The notes under the pieces: generated by a model
The model's database searches: none
What the model was told of the DNA's origin: nothing
Seen by the model: only the letters and a program-made list of their open reading frames with translations
NCBI GenBank assembly: GCA_038065915.1
Contig: JBBTPZ010000010.1
Location: 1 to 21,976, forward strand
DNA length: 21,976 nucleotides
Origin: VMGX01 sp038065915
GTDB lineage: Bacteria > Patescibacteriota > Minisyncoccia > Phycocordibacterales > 21-14-all-36-13
Direction of reading: 5' to 3'
Made by a program: the position numbers and the translations under genes
Shown here: positions 12,222 through 17,562 of the stretch, piece after piece
How positions within the stretch are numbered: the first letter of the stretch is position 1
How the letters are laid out: each line of letters starts with the position of its first letter

Positions 12222-13019
12222 ATGAATGCACTTTTTGAAAATAACAAAGACAAAGTATCAAAAGCAATTTTTATTTTTGTTGTCATTATTTCACTTTTTT
12301 TTGCGGTCAAAGTTATTAATGAATGGAAATCTGGTAGTTATATTGGAAGAGAAGGAGGTATGCAAAGCACCGTTAATGTAGAAGGAAAAGGTGAAGTTTT
12401 TGCAATGCCGGACATAGCGACTTTTTCTTTCACGGTGAGCGAAAAAGCAAAAACAGTTAAGGAAGCGCAGAATACGGTTACTGAAAAGATGAATAAAATT
12501 CTTGAAAGTTTGAAAAAATCAGAGATTGATGAAAAAGATATAACAACAAGCAGTTATAATATTTTTCCTGAATATGAATATCAAACATTAAATTGTTTTG
12601 CCTATCCGTGTCCGGAAGGAAAGAGAATACTTACAGGATATAGCGTTAGTCATAACATCACATTAAAAGTTAGAGATTTAGATAAGGTTGGAAAAATTCT
12701 CACAGACCTAGGAGGTCTTGGAGCAAGTGATGTGAGCGGTGTTAGTTTTTCAATTGACAAACAAGATGAACTGAAAAAAGAAGCACGTGATACTGCGATA
12801 AAAGACGCGCAAACGAAAGCAAAAGAATTAGCAAAAGCACTAGGTGTTAAACTAGTTAGAGTTATAAATTATTCAGAATATGGAAACGGAATTGTATACG
12901 GACGATATGACGCAATGAAAAGCGAAGCATACGGAGTAGGAGGTGGTCCAACACCGGAAATACCAACAGGAGAAAGTAAAATTGTTTCAACGGTTAATGT
13001 TACTTACGAGATACGCTAG
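12222..13019 (+). CDS. SIMPL domain (DUF541) protein, membrane-anchored
   Basis: 265 aa from ATG at 12222. A short cytoplasmic head and one helix (about residues 15-34, AIFIFVVIISLFFAVKVI) anchor an outside SIMPL domain: STVNVEGKGEVFAMPDIATFSFTVSEKAKTV near residues 52-82 is the family's entry strand (i.V.G.Gev...PDia.i...v...), followed by TVTEKMNKILESLKK, EKDITTSSYNIFPEYEY, TGYSVSHNITLKVRDLDKVG, ARDTAIKDAQTKAKELAKALGV and the C-terminal IVSTVNVTYEIR. The function of SIMPL proteins is not settled; members occur in periplasm or on the surface. A GTG at 12201 would add seven residues but lies in the foot of the hairpin, so ATG 12222 is chosen. It is followed by its own terminator. Confidence 0.88.
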   Translation: MNALFENNKDKVSKAIFIFVVIISLFFAVKVINEWKSGSYIGREGGMQSTVNVEGKGEVFAMPDIATFSFTVSEKAKTVKEAQNTVTEKMNKILESLKKSEIDEKDITTSSYNIFPEYEYQTLNCFAYPCPEGKRILTGYSVSHNITLKVRDLDKVGKILTDLGGLGASDVSGVSFSIDKQDELKKEARDTAIKDAQTKAKELAKALGVKLVRVINYSEYGNGIVYGRYDAMKSEAYGVGGGPTPEIPTGESKIVSTVNVTYEIR

Positions 13020-13020
13020 A

Positions 13021-13064
13021 GCGTCGCAGATTCTCGCAGACAAAAAACCGCAGATTTTCGCAAA
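13021..13064. repeat. CGCAGA short-repeat array, left copy
   Basis: Four CGCA-type units (TCGCAGA, TCGCAGA, CCGCAGA, TCGCAAA) spaced 10-17 bp, just after the SIMPL stop. It is the reverse-complement style of the TCTGCG array at 13222-13262. Confidence 0.65.
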
Positions 13065-13067
13065 TAT

Positions 13068-13100
13068 AAAAAATACCTCAATAAAATGTGGTATTTTTTA
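13068..13100 (+). terminator. terminator of the SIMPL gene
   Basis: AAAAAATACCTCA / TGTGGTATTTTTT, a 13-bp stem with one mismatch and loop ATAAAA. Confidence 0.8.
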
Positions 13101-13101
13101 T

Positions 13102-13130
13102 TTGACACTAAAATTTAATTAATATAATAT
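13102..13130 (+). promoter_or_regulatory. promoter of rplJ-rplL
   Basis: A perfect -35 TTGACA (13102-13107). The -10 is either TATAAT (13123-13128, 15-bp spacer) or TAATAT (13125-13130, 17-bp spacer). Transcription should start near 13136, right at the L10 leader. Confidence 0.75.
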
Positions 13131-13135
13131 ATAAA

Positions 13136-13218
13136 CACCAAAGAAGCAGGCAGTGAATACACAATAAGTCCTGCGGAGGTCGATTAAGCGGTCTTTTCTT
13201 TGGACCGTTATTTTATTT
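13136..13218 (+). promoter_or_regulatory. ribosomal protein L10 leader (autoregulatory RNA)
   Basis: CCAAAGAA (13138-13145) pairs perfectly with TTCTTTGG (13196-13203), closing a multi-branch loop. Inside, GCAGG (13146-13150) pairs with CCTGC (13170-13174), followed by the conserved GGAGGT-type element. This is the layout of the known L10 leader, which L10(L12)n binds to repress the operon. The 3' foot overlaps a competing hairpin GCGGTC / GACCGT (13188-13208) followed by TATTTTATTT, so the leader may switch between an L10-bound fold and a terminator. Confidence 0.8.
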
Positions 13219-13221
13219 GAT

Positions 13222-13262
13222 TATCTGCGTTTATCTGCGTATTAATCTGCGCGGATCTGCGC
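13222..13262. repeat. TCTGCG short-repeat array, right copy
   Basis: Four ATCTGCG units at 10-12 bp spacing between the L10 leader and the rplJ start. Confidence 0.75.
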
Positions 13263-13274
13263 TTCAAAGAAGGT

Positions 13275-13760
13275 ATGGCTATAACAAAAGATAAAAAGAA
13301 AGAAATAGTATCAAAATTAAAAGATATTTTTAATGATGCAAAAACTATTGTTTTTGTAAACTTTCACGGTTTGGGTGTAGGTGACACTACCGCAATACGA
13401 AAGGAATTAAGAAAAAACGATATCGGTTATTTTGTTGCTAAAAAAACGCTCATAGGAAAAGCGCTTGAAAGCAAAAAAATTGAAGGAGAAATACCAAAAC
13501 TTGATGGCGAGTTAAGTTTGGTATATGCAAAAGACCAATTATCTCCAGCAAGAGAGATATACAACTTTTGTAAAAAATACAAAGAAAAACTTGTTATCAT
13601 GGGTGGTATTTTTGAAAACAGATATACTGATAAAGACAAAATAAATGAATTAGCACAAATACCAGACATGCTTGTCTTGAGAGGTCAATTTGCAAACATA
13701 ATTAATTCTCCAATTCAGAGAATTGTTACAGTTTTAAGTAAAATTGCAGAAGTGAAGTAG
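13275..13760 (+). CDS. rplJ: ribosomal protein L10
   Basis: A 161-aa L10, base of the ribosomal stalk that carries L7/L12 dimers. Visible: KKEIVSKLKDIFNDAKTIVFVNFHGLGVGD (about residues 8-37), IRKELRKNDIGYFVAKKTLIGKALE (41-65), LDGELSLVYAKDQLSPAREIYNFCKKY (about 75-102) and the C-terminal helix NIINSPIQRIVTVLSKIAEVK that binds L7/L12. AAGAAGGT immediately before the ATG is a weak ribosome site. It is first in a two-gene unit with rplL, behind the L10 leader. The genes rplK and rplA, usually upstream, are absent here; a SIMPL gene stands in their place. Confidence 0.96.
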   Translation: MAITKDKKKEIVSKLKDIFNDAKTIVFVNFHGLGVGDTTAIRKELRKNDIGYFVAKKTLIGKALESKKIEGEIPKLDGELSLVYAKDQLSPAREIYNFCKKYKEKLVIMGGIFENRYTDKDKINELAQIPDMLVLRGQFANIINSPIQRIVTVLSKIAEVK

Positions 13761-13789
13761 TAAATTATAAATTTATAATAAGAATTATT

Positions 13790-14200
13790 ATGACAGATGA
13801 AAATAAAACACAAGAAACAGTTGAAGTTCCTGCAAAATTTAAAAAGCTCATTGATGAAGTTGAAAAAATGACAGTTTTGGAACTTAATGAACTTGTTAGA
13901 GTTTTAGAAAAGAAATTCGGAGTTTCTGCATCGGCAGTCGCAGTTGTTGCTTCAGGAAATGGAGGAGCTGGGGAAGAAGTTGAAGAGAAAGATTCATTCA
14001 CCGTTGAATTAAAATCAGTCGGTGAAAATAAAATCGCTGTAATTAAAGCAGTGAAAGCAATATTAAATCTTGGTTTGGCTGAGGCAAAGGGATTGGTAGA
14101 TAATGCACCTTCAGTTTTGAAGGAAGGAGTTAAGAAGGCAGAGGCAGAAGAAATGAAGAAAGTAATTGAAACTGCAGGAGCAAAGGTAGAACTAAAGTAA
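13790..14200 (+). CDS. rplL: ribosomal protein L7/L12
   Basis: 136 aa. The N-terminal dimerisation domain has VEKMTVLELNELVRVLEKKFGV (about residues 25-46). An Ala/Gly/Val hinge follows (SASAVAVVASGNGGAGEE). The C-terminal domain, with EKDSFTVELKSVGENKIAVIKAVKAILNLGLAEAKGLVDNAPSVLKEGV (about 66-114) and AEEMKKVIETAGAKVELK at the end, binds translation factors. It is slightly longer than the usual 120-125 aa because of extra N-terminal residues. It starts 29 nt after rplJ. No Shine-Dalgarno. The stop codon's last base is the first base of the terminator stem. Confidence 0.97.
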   Translation: MTDENKTQETVEVPAKFKKLIDEVEKMTVLELNELVRVLEKKFGVSASAVAVVASGNGGAGEEVEEKDSFTVELKSVGENKIAVIKAVKAILNLGLAEAKGLVDNAPSVLKEGVKKAEAEEMKKVIETAGAKVELK

Positions 14201-14237
14201 TTTAAAGCTCGTTCAGAGCTTTAAATCCATAATTTTT
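14200..14237 (+). terminator. rplJL terminator with CCATAAT tail
   Basis: An 11-bp perfect stem ATTTAAAGCTC / GAGCTTTAAAT, loop GTTCA, then CCATAATTTTT. The stop TAA shares its last base with the stem. Confidence 0.85.
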
Positions 14238-14303
14238 CACTTGGAAGCTCAGCTTCCAAGTGAAAGGGAACAAACCACGGCTTTATATAGCCGTGTTTTG
14301 TTA
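14235..14303. terminator. two further hairpins behind rplL
   Basis: First a 14-bp perfect stem TTTCACTTGGAAGC - TCA - GCTTCCAAGTGAAA (14235-14265). Then a 14-bp stem with one mismatch around CACGGCT / AGCCGTG (14269-14303) that ends in TTTTGTT. With the hairpin at 14200 this makes three in a row. The last has terminator form; the middle one may be only a structured spacer. Confidence 0.65.
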
Positions 14304-14374
14304 TATGAGAATGGAATAATGAAAAATACTTTTAACCCCAAGTGATTCCAAGTTATTGAACCATAATGGTACCA

Positions 14375-14403
14375 TTGACAAATAATTCAAATGGTGCTAT
14401 CAT
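14375..14403 (+). promoter_or_regulatory. strong promoter of the orphan gene
   Basis: TTGACA (14375-14380), 17-bp spacer, TATCAT (14398-14403). Expected start near 14410, giving a leader of about 180 nt. ACCATAATGGT just upstream (14360-14370) is a perfect palindrome and a possible operator. Confidence 0.75.
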
Positions 14404-14409
14404 ACACAT

Positions 14410-14588
14410 AGATTAAAACCTGTAAATTCATCCCTGAATTAGGACACGCTCATTCACATAACTTGCGAATAGCCACAGCTAAAAAATTATAAATAAATTT
14501 ACAATTTTTTAGCTGTGGCTAATAAATAAAAAGCTAAGCTCCTACCTCGGACGAGAGGTTAAAACAACAAATTAGTTGGAGGTTTAAA
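14410..14588 (+). promoter_or_regulatory. long structured 5' leader with possible Shine-Dalgarno sequestration
   Basis: No gene in 179 nt. Seen in order: a small hairpin AATTCA-TCCC-TGAATT (14427-14442); a 19-bp perfect stem, arms 14470-14488 and 14503-14521; then ACCTC (14544-14548). ACCTC can pair with GAGGT at 14555-14559 across loop GGACGA, or with GAGGT at 14579-14583, which is part of the Shine-Dalgarno GGAGG (14578-14582) 6 nt before the ATG. The two pairings exclude each other, which is the layout of a translation switch. A role as a riboswitch or protein-binding leader is inference. Confidence 0.55.
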
Positions 14589-15200
14589 ATGGAAGATTAT
14601 ATGTTTGCTTCAAAAAATTTAACTGCTGGCGAATTAAACGCCATTGTTAAAAAACTTGGTGGAGAAGAGGGTGCTAGAAAACTTCTTCGGGGCGAGTTAA
14701 TTGTCTCCGAAGCAGTTTCCATACTTTTCGGTCGCTTAAAAAAAGTTGTTCCGAATATTCTTTTGGAATCAACCAAGCATCTAAACACTCGGAACTTCTT
14801 CAAAACAAAAAGCGAGGGTGGAATTTTCGCCGGTGTAGACAATGATATTTTCAATTGGTTTGGTACGGAAATTCATAATTCTCCAGTAAAAGAATTGGCG
14901 AGTTATGAATTCACCGAGAGCATCGCCGAAGAAAACATCGTTGGTGATGCAAAAGTCAACAATATTTATGAAGAAGTTGATTTTGCACACATAAAGCAGG
15001 TGTGTGAACGTCACATTCTGAAAGGAGAAAAACTCCTTGAAGAAAGTGGCAAAGCGAACCTTTTTTGGGTACAAAACAAAAGAGGTGAGCTTTGCGAGGT
15101 GGATGTCTGGCTGCACGATGATGGCTGGTACGTGAACGTCGACAAGTTCAACGCCCGGCGTGAGTGGCGTGCTGGGAATCGTTCCTTTTTTCGCAACTGA
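14589..15200 (+). CDS. CPR orphan protein with AGNRSFFRN-type C-terminus
   Basis: A 203-aa protein of unknown function. The N-terminal part has LTAGELNAIVKKLGGEEGARKLLRGELIVSEA (about residues 11-42). The middle is variable. The C-terminal domain has LFWVQNKRGELCEVDVWLHDDGWYVNVDKF and ends WRAGNRSFFRN. The LGG.E.A...LRGE..V and G.R.F.RN ends resemble a group of anonymous proteins repeated through CPR genomes (recalled, not searched). No signal peptide, membrane helix or catalytic motif is visible. It has the only strong Shine-Dalgarno in the window (GGAGG, 6 nt spacing), a strong promoter and a long leader. The last ~110 bp are clearly more GC-rich than the rest. A decayed copy of the C-terminus lies at 17125-17238. 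Confidence 0.7.
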   Translation: MEDYMFASKNLTAGELNAIVKKLGGEEGARKLLRGELIVSEAVSILFGRLKKVVPNILLESTKHLNTRNFFKTKSEGGIFAGVDNDIFNWFGTEIHNSPVKELASYEFTESIAEENIVGDAKVNNIYEEVDFAHIKQVCERHILKGEKLLEESGKANLFWVQNKRGELCEVDVWLHDDGWYVNVDKFNARREWRAGNRSFFRN

Positions 15201-15204
15201 ATTT

Positions 15205-15276
15205 TAGATTCTTTGTGTCTTTAGACACTTTGAATCTTAAACCCTTTGAATCTTAAAAATTCAAAGGGTTTTTTAA
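15205..15276 (+). terminator. double terminator
   Basis: The first hairpin AGATTC-TTT-GTGTC / GACAC-TTT-GAATCT (15206-15237) has a symmetric internal loop. It is followed at once by a 13-bp perfect stem AAACCCTTTGAAT / ATTCAAAGGGTTT (15239-15271) and TTTTTT. Confidence 0.9.
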
Positions 15277-15311
15277 TTATATTTTTTATTGGTGGCGGGT
15301 TTTTAAAATAG

Positions 15312-15320
15312 TGGTAGAAT
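15312..15320 (+). promoter_or_regulatory. extended -10 promoter
   Basis: TGGTAGAAT, a TGn-extended -10 whose last base is 9 nt before the ATG at 15329. A leaderless mRNA is expected. TTGGTG at 15289 is too far (20 bp) to be a good -35. Confidence 0.5.
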
Positions 15321-15328
15321 GAGTTTAT

Positions 15329-15997
15329 ATGGATAGCTTGTCTAAATTATTTGATGGAATAAACCGCGTTAAAATAATGCGTCTTTTTCTATTTAATCCA
15401 GAAAATTCATACAACAAAAGTGATATTGCAAAAAAATCCAAGGTCTCACAATTTGTTGCCGGTAAAATAATTAAACAAATTGAAAGTGCCGGAATGATAA
15501 AGAAGAAAATATTTTTTAAAGAAATAAAACAAGAAAACAAAAAAGTTTACCCCGTAGCCAAGTCGAAAACTTGTGGTACTGAGGCAAGAAAACAAAAAAA
15601 CAAAAAAAAGAAAACAAATGGATGGTGTTTAGACAAAAATTTTCCATATTTAAATGCGTTACAAAATTTACTTTTGAGTAGTGACCTTTTGGGGGATAAA
15701 CAAATAATTGAAAAAATTAAAAAAACAGGAAATATAAAACTGATTGTTCTTTCCGGAGTGTTTCTTAACAGAATGGAAGAAAGCAGGGTTGATATACTTG
15801 TTGTGGGAGATAAAATAAATAAAACATCATTACAAAATGCTATGCAAGACATAGAATCACAAATAGGAAAGGAATTATCATATGCCGTATTTAACACAGA
15901 AGATTTTTCTTACCGTCTAGACATATGCGACAAATTGGTGAGAGACATCCTTGATTATCCTCACAGGAAAATACTTAAAAAAACTAGTATCATATAG
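15329..15997 (+). CDS. winged-helix regulator with nucleotidyltransferase-like domain
   Basis: 222 aa. N-terminal winged helix: MDSLSKLFDGINRVKIMRLFLFNPENSYNKSDIAKKSKVSQFVAGKIIKQIESAGMIKKKIFFKE (residues 1-65), an ArsR/MarR-like fold with helix KSDIAKKSKVSQFVAGKII as the recognition pair. A Lys-rich linker follows, then FPYLNALQNLLLSSDLLG and a domain with IKLIVLSGVFLN, SRVDILVVGDKIN and IGKELSYAVFNTEDFSYR, resembling the minimal nucleotidyltransferase fold. The usual GS...D.D catalytic set is reduced to VDILVVGD, so activity is doubtful. This architecture is frequent in Parcubacteria as an uncharacterised transcription regulator; target genes are unknown. No Shine-Dalgarno. Confidence 0.8.
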   Translation: MDSLSKLFDGINRVKIMRLFLFNPENSYNKSDIAKKSKVSQFVAGKIIKQIESAGMIKKKIFFKEIKQENKKVYPVAKSKTCGTEARKQKNKKKKTNGWCLDKNFPYLNALQNLLLSSDLLGDKQIIEKIKKTGNIKLIVLSGVFLNRMEESRVDILVVGDKINKTSLQNAMQDIESQIGKELSYAVFNTEDFSYRLDICDKLVRDILDYPHRKILKKTSII

Positions 15998-16029
15998 ATT
16001 CAAACGCCTGTTTGGAGTTAGCAAAAAAA

Positions 16030-16073
16030 TTATGGATGAAAAAGCCTATTTAAGGCTTTTTCATCCATAAAAA
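16030..16073 (+). terminator. terminator containing CCATAA
   Basis: A 17-bp perfect stem, arms 16030-16046 and 16054-16070 (TATGGATGAAAAAGCC and complement), loop TATTTAA. Here CCATAA is part of the right arm, unlike at 3698, 11703 and 14200 where it lies just outside. Confidence 0.75.
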
Positions 16074-16259
16074 GGGATTAAAATCGTCAATAGGGACAAT
16101 TTTAATTATCCACACGATATAAACTACATAGGAATAAACATGATATTATTTATGAAGACCTTGTTTAAAGGTTGTTTAAATAATTAGGTCAACATTATTA
16201 ACTTTATTAGAAATTTTTAATAACAAATTAGCTTCGGCTAATTAGTAAAGAAAAGAAAT
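16074..16259. other. intergenic leader region before the TM-helix gene
   Basis: No gene. Features: a 12-bp hairpin ATTAAAATCGTC / GGACAATTTTAAT (16078-16107) with one bulge. A direct repeat TTGTTTAAA lies at 16161-16169 and 16172-16180, one DNA turn apart and bracketed by GACCT/AGGTC. A 7-bp stem AATTAGC-TTCG-GCTAATT with a UUCG tetraloop lies at 16226-16243, ending 16 nt before the ATG. Confidence 0.55.
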
Positions 16260-16949
16260 ATGATATTAAATACATGGGGAAATGTTTTAACTAAATCATT
16301 TCAGGACTTATGGGTTGGGGCCGTTGGCTTTATCCCAAGTCTTATTATCGCAGTTATAATCTTCCTTTTAGGATGGTTAGTTGGTTCTGTTTTAGGAAAG
16401 GCAGTTAGTCAAATTTTCAAATCATTGAAAATAGACAACGCGCTAAGAAATGCTGGCTTTGAGGCACCAATTAATCGCACCGGATTTAATCTTGATTCGG
16501 GTGCTTTTGTTGGAGGTCTTATAAAATGGTTTGTAGTTATAGCATTTCTTGTTGCGTCTCTTGATATCCTTGGTCTTGACCAAGTAAATATCTTTTTGCA
16601 GGATGTAGTGTTGTTATTCCTCCCTAGAGTTATAGTTGCTGTTCTAATACTTCTTGTTGGAGTTGTTATTGCTGACGCAATGCAAAATGTTGTTATGGGT
16701 GCAGTGAAAGCAGCAAATGTTAGGTCATCAAAATTTTTAGGAGCAATAACAAAATGGACAATCTGGATTTTTGCAGCATTGGCCGCATTGTTTGAACTTG
16801 GAATTGCAGTAACATTTATTCAAACATTGTTTACTGGAATTGTTGTTGCCTTGTCCCTTGCTTTTGGATTAGCATTTGGACTTGGTGGGCAAGAAGCGGC
16901 TGCGAGATATCTTGATAGTGTAAAGAAAGAAATAGGGAAGAAAGAATAA
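16260..16949 (+). CDS. conserved-TM-helix (MscS/CmpX-like) membrane protein
   Basis: 229 aa with about five hydrophobic segments (near residues 22-45, 84-106, 116-141, 165-185, 190-210). LIIAVIIFLLGWLVGSVLGKAVSQIFKSLKIDNALRNAGF is the conserved TM helix unit (P..i.Aililli.G...a......l...l...d) found at the N-terminus of some MscS channels and in CmpX. It recurs in degenerate form at PRVIVAVLILLVGVVIADAMQNVVMGAVKAANV. The C-terminal ALSLAFGLAFGLGGQEAAARYLDSVKKEI resembles the end of MscS helix 3 (GLA.g.g). The beta and alpha/beta domains of true MscS are absent. Likely a small channel or membrane scaffold; gating is unproven. No Shine-Dalgarno; a UUCG hairpin lies before the start. Confidence 0.82.
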   Translation: MILNTWGNVLTKSFQDLWVGAVGFIPSLIIAVIIFLLGWLVGSVLGKAVSQIFKSLKIDNALRNAGFEAPINRTGFNLDSGAFVGGLIKWFVVIAFLVASLDILGLDQVNIFLQDVVLLFLPRVIVAVLILLVGVVIADAMQNVVMGAVKAANVRSSKFLGAITKWTIWIFAALAALFELGIAVTFIQTLFTGIVVALSLAFGLAFGLGGQEAAARYLDSVKKEIGKKE

Positions 16950-16991
16950 GAAAGATAACCTACCCGCATAAGCAGAGAAAGATAAAAAATC

Positions 16992-17030
16992 ACCCACGCC
17001 CTTTCATAAATGAAAGGGCGTGGGTTTTGT
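16992..17030 (+). terminator. intrinsic terminator
   Basis: A 15-bp perfect GC-rich stem ACCCACGCCCTTTCA / TGAAAGGGCGTGGGT, loop TAAA, then TTTGTTT. Confidence 0.92.
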
Positions 17031-17038
17031 TTAACGGA

Positions 17039-17075
17039 ATTAACAATCACAGAGGAACCCTGTGTAATTGTTAAT
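17039..17075. other. hairpin of unknown role
   Basis: ATTAACAATCACAG pairs with CTGTGTAATTGTTAAT with small bulges. It lies between the terminator at 16992 and the decayed orphan fragment and is not followed by a T run. Confidence 0.5.
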
Positions 17076-17124
17076 AGAAATAGTTATGTATGCACATTAC
17101 CATACAGATGGTTTTATCACAAAA

Positions 17125-17238
17125 AGTGGGCTTTGCCGGGTGGATGTTTGGCTGGGTGGTGCTGGTTGGCGCGTGCGTGTCGGCGAGTTCAACGCTCAGA
17201 ACAGGTGGAATGCTAGCAATCGTTCCTTTTTCCGAAAC
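17125..17238 (+). pseudogene. decayed C-terminal copy of the orphan protein at 14589
   Basis: The frame reads SGLCRVDVWLGGAGWRVRVG, then EFNAQNRWNASNRSFFRN. It aligns with RGELCEVDVWLHDDGWYVNV, DKFNARREWRAGNRSFFRN of the 14589 gene without gaps, including the exact end SFFRN. The frame then runs on without the stop. The N-terminal two-thirds of the gene are missing and no promoter or ribosome site is seen, so this is a remnant. The segment is strikingly GC-rich against its surroundings, as is the matching end of the intact gene. Confidence 0.75.
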
Positions 17239-17284
17239 AAATATTTTCTCCCACCGAGTGTTGCGAACTGCAACAAAGAAAAGA

Positions 17285-17392
17285 ATGTTTAGAAAAATTA
17301 TTAAGTTACCAACGCAGAAAACCATTGATTCCTACAAAGGACTTCTTAAACATGGAAATACTTACAAACTAAAACAAGCGCTTAAATTTTAA
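17285..17392 (+). CDS. possible 35-aa basic peptide
   Basis: An ATG-TAA frame: MFRKIIKLPTQKTIDSYKG, LLKHGNTYKLKQALKF. Basic, no membrane helix, no recognised family. It sits between the decayed orphan fragment and the tuf promoter, without a clear ribosome site. It may be the tail of a lost gene. Confidence 0.25.
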   Translation: MFRKIIKLPTQKTIDSYKGLLKHGNTYKLKQALKF

Positions 17393-17402
17393 AAAATTGT
17401 GC

Positions 17403-17430
17403 TTGACTATAAACAATTTTTTGTTATCAT
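17403..17430 (+). promoter_or_regulatory. promoter of tuf
   Basis: TTGACT (17403-17408), 16-bp spacer, TATCAT (17425-17430). Same elements as at 711 and 14375. Confidence 0.7.
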
Positions 17431-17436
17431 GTTCTT

Positions 17437-17562
17437 TAACGCATTTGTTGCGTCTTTTTGGTTTGCGCAAGCTAAAAAAGTATTTAAAAATTATTATAAG
17501 ATTTAATTCACCCAGTGGAATATGATGCTTTAGCATCATATTCCACTGGGTAAAAAATAAAT
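17437..17562 (+). promoter_or_regulatory. tuf 5' leader with 20-bp perfect hairpin
   Basis: A small hairpin ACGCA-TTTGT-TGCGT followed by CTTTTTGG (17440-17461) could act as an early attenuator. Further down, arms 17510-17529 and 17532-17551 (ACCCAGTGGAATATGATGCT and complement) form a 20-bp perfect stem. It ends 11 nt before the tuf ATG, where a Shine-Dalgarno would normally be; the spacer is only A and T. Confidence 0.7.

Noticed and set aside
17510..17551. 20-bp hairpin before tuf as an intrinsic terminator
   Set aside because: It is followed by TAAAAAATAAAT and then the start codon, with no T run on the coding strand.
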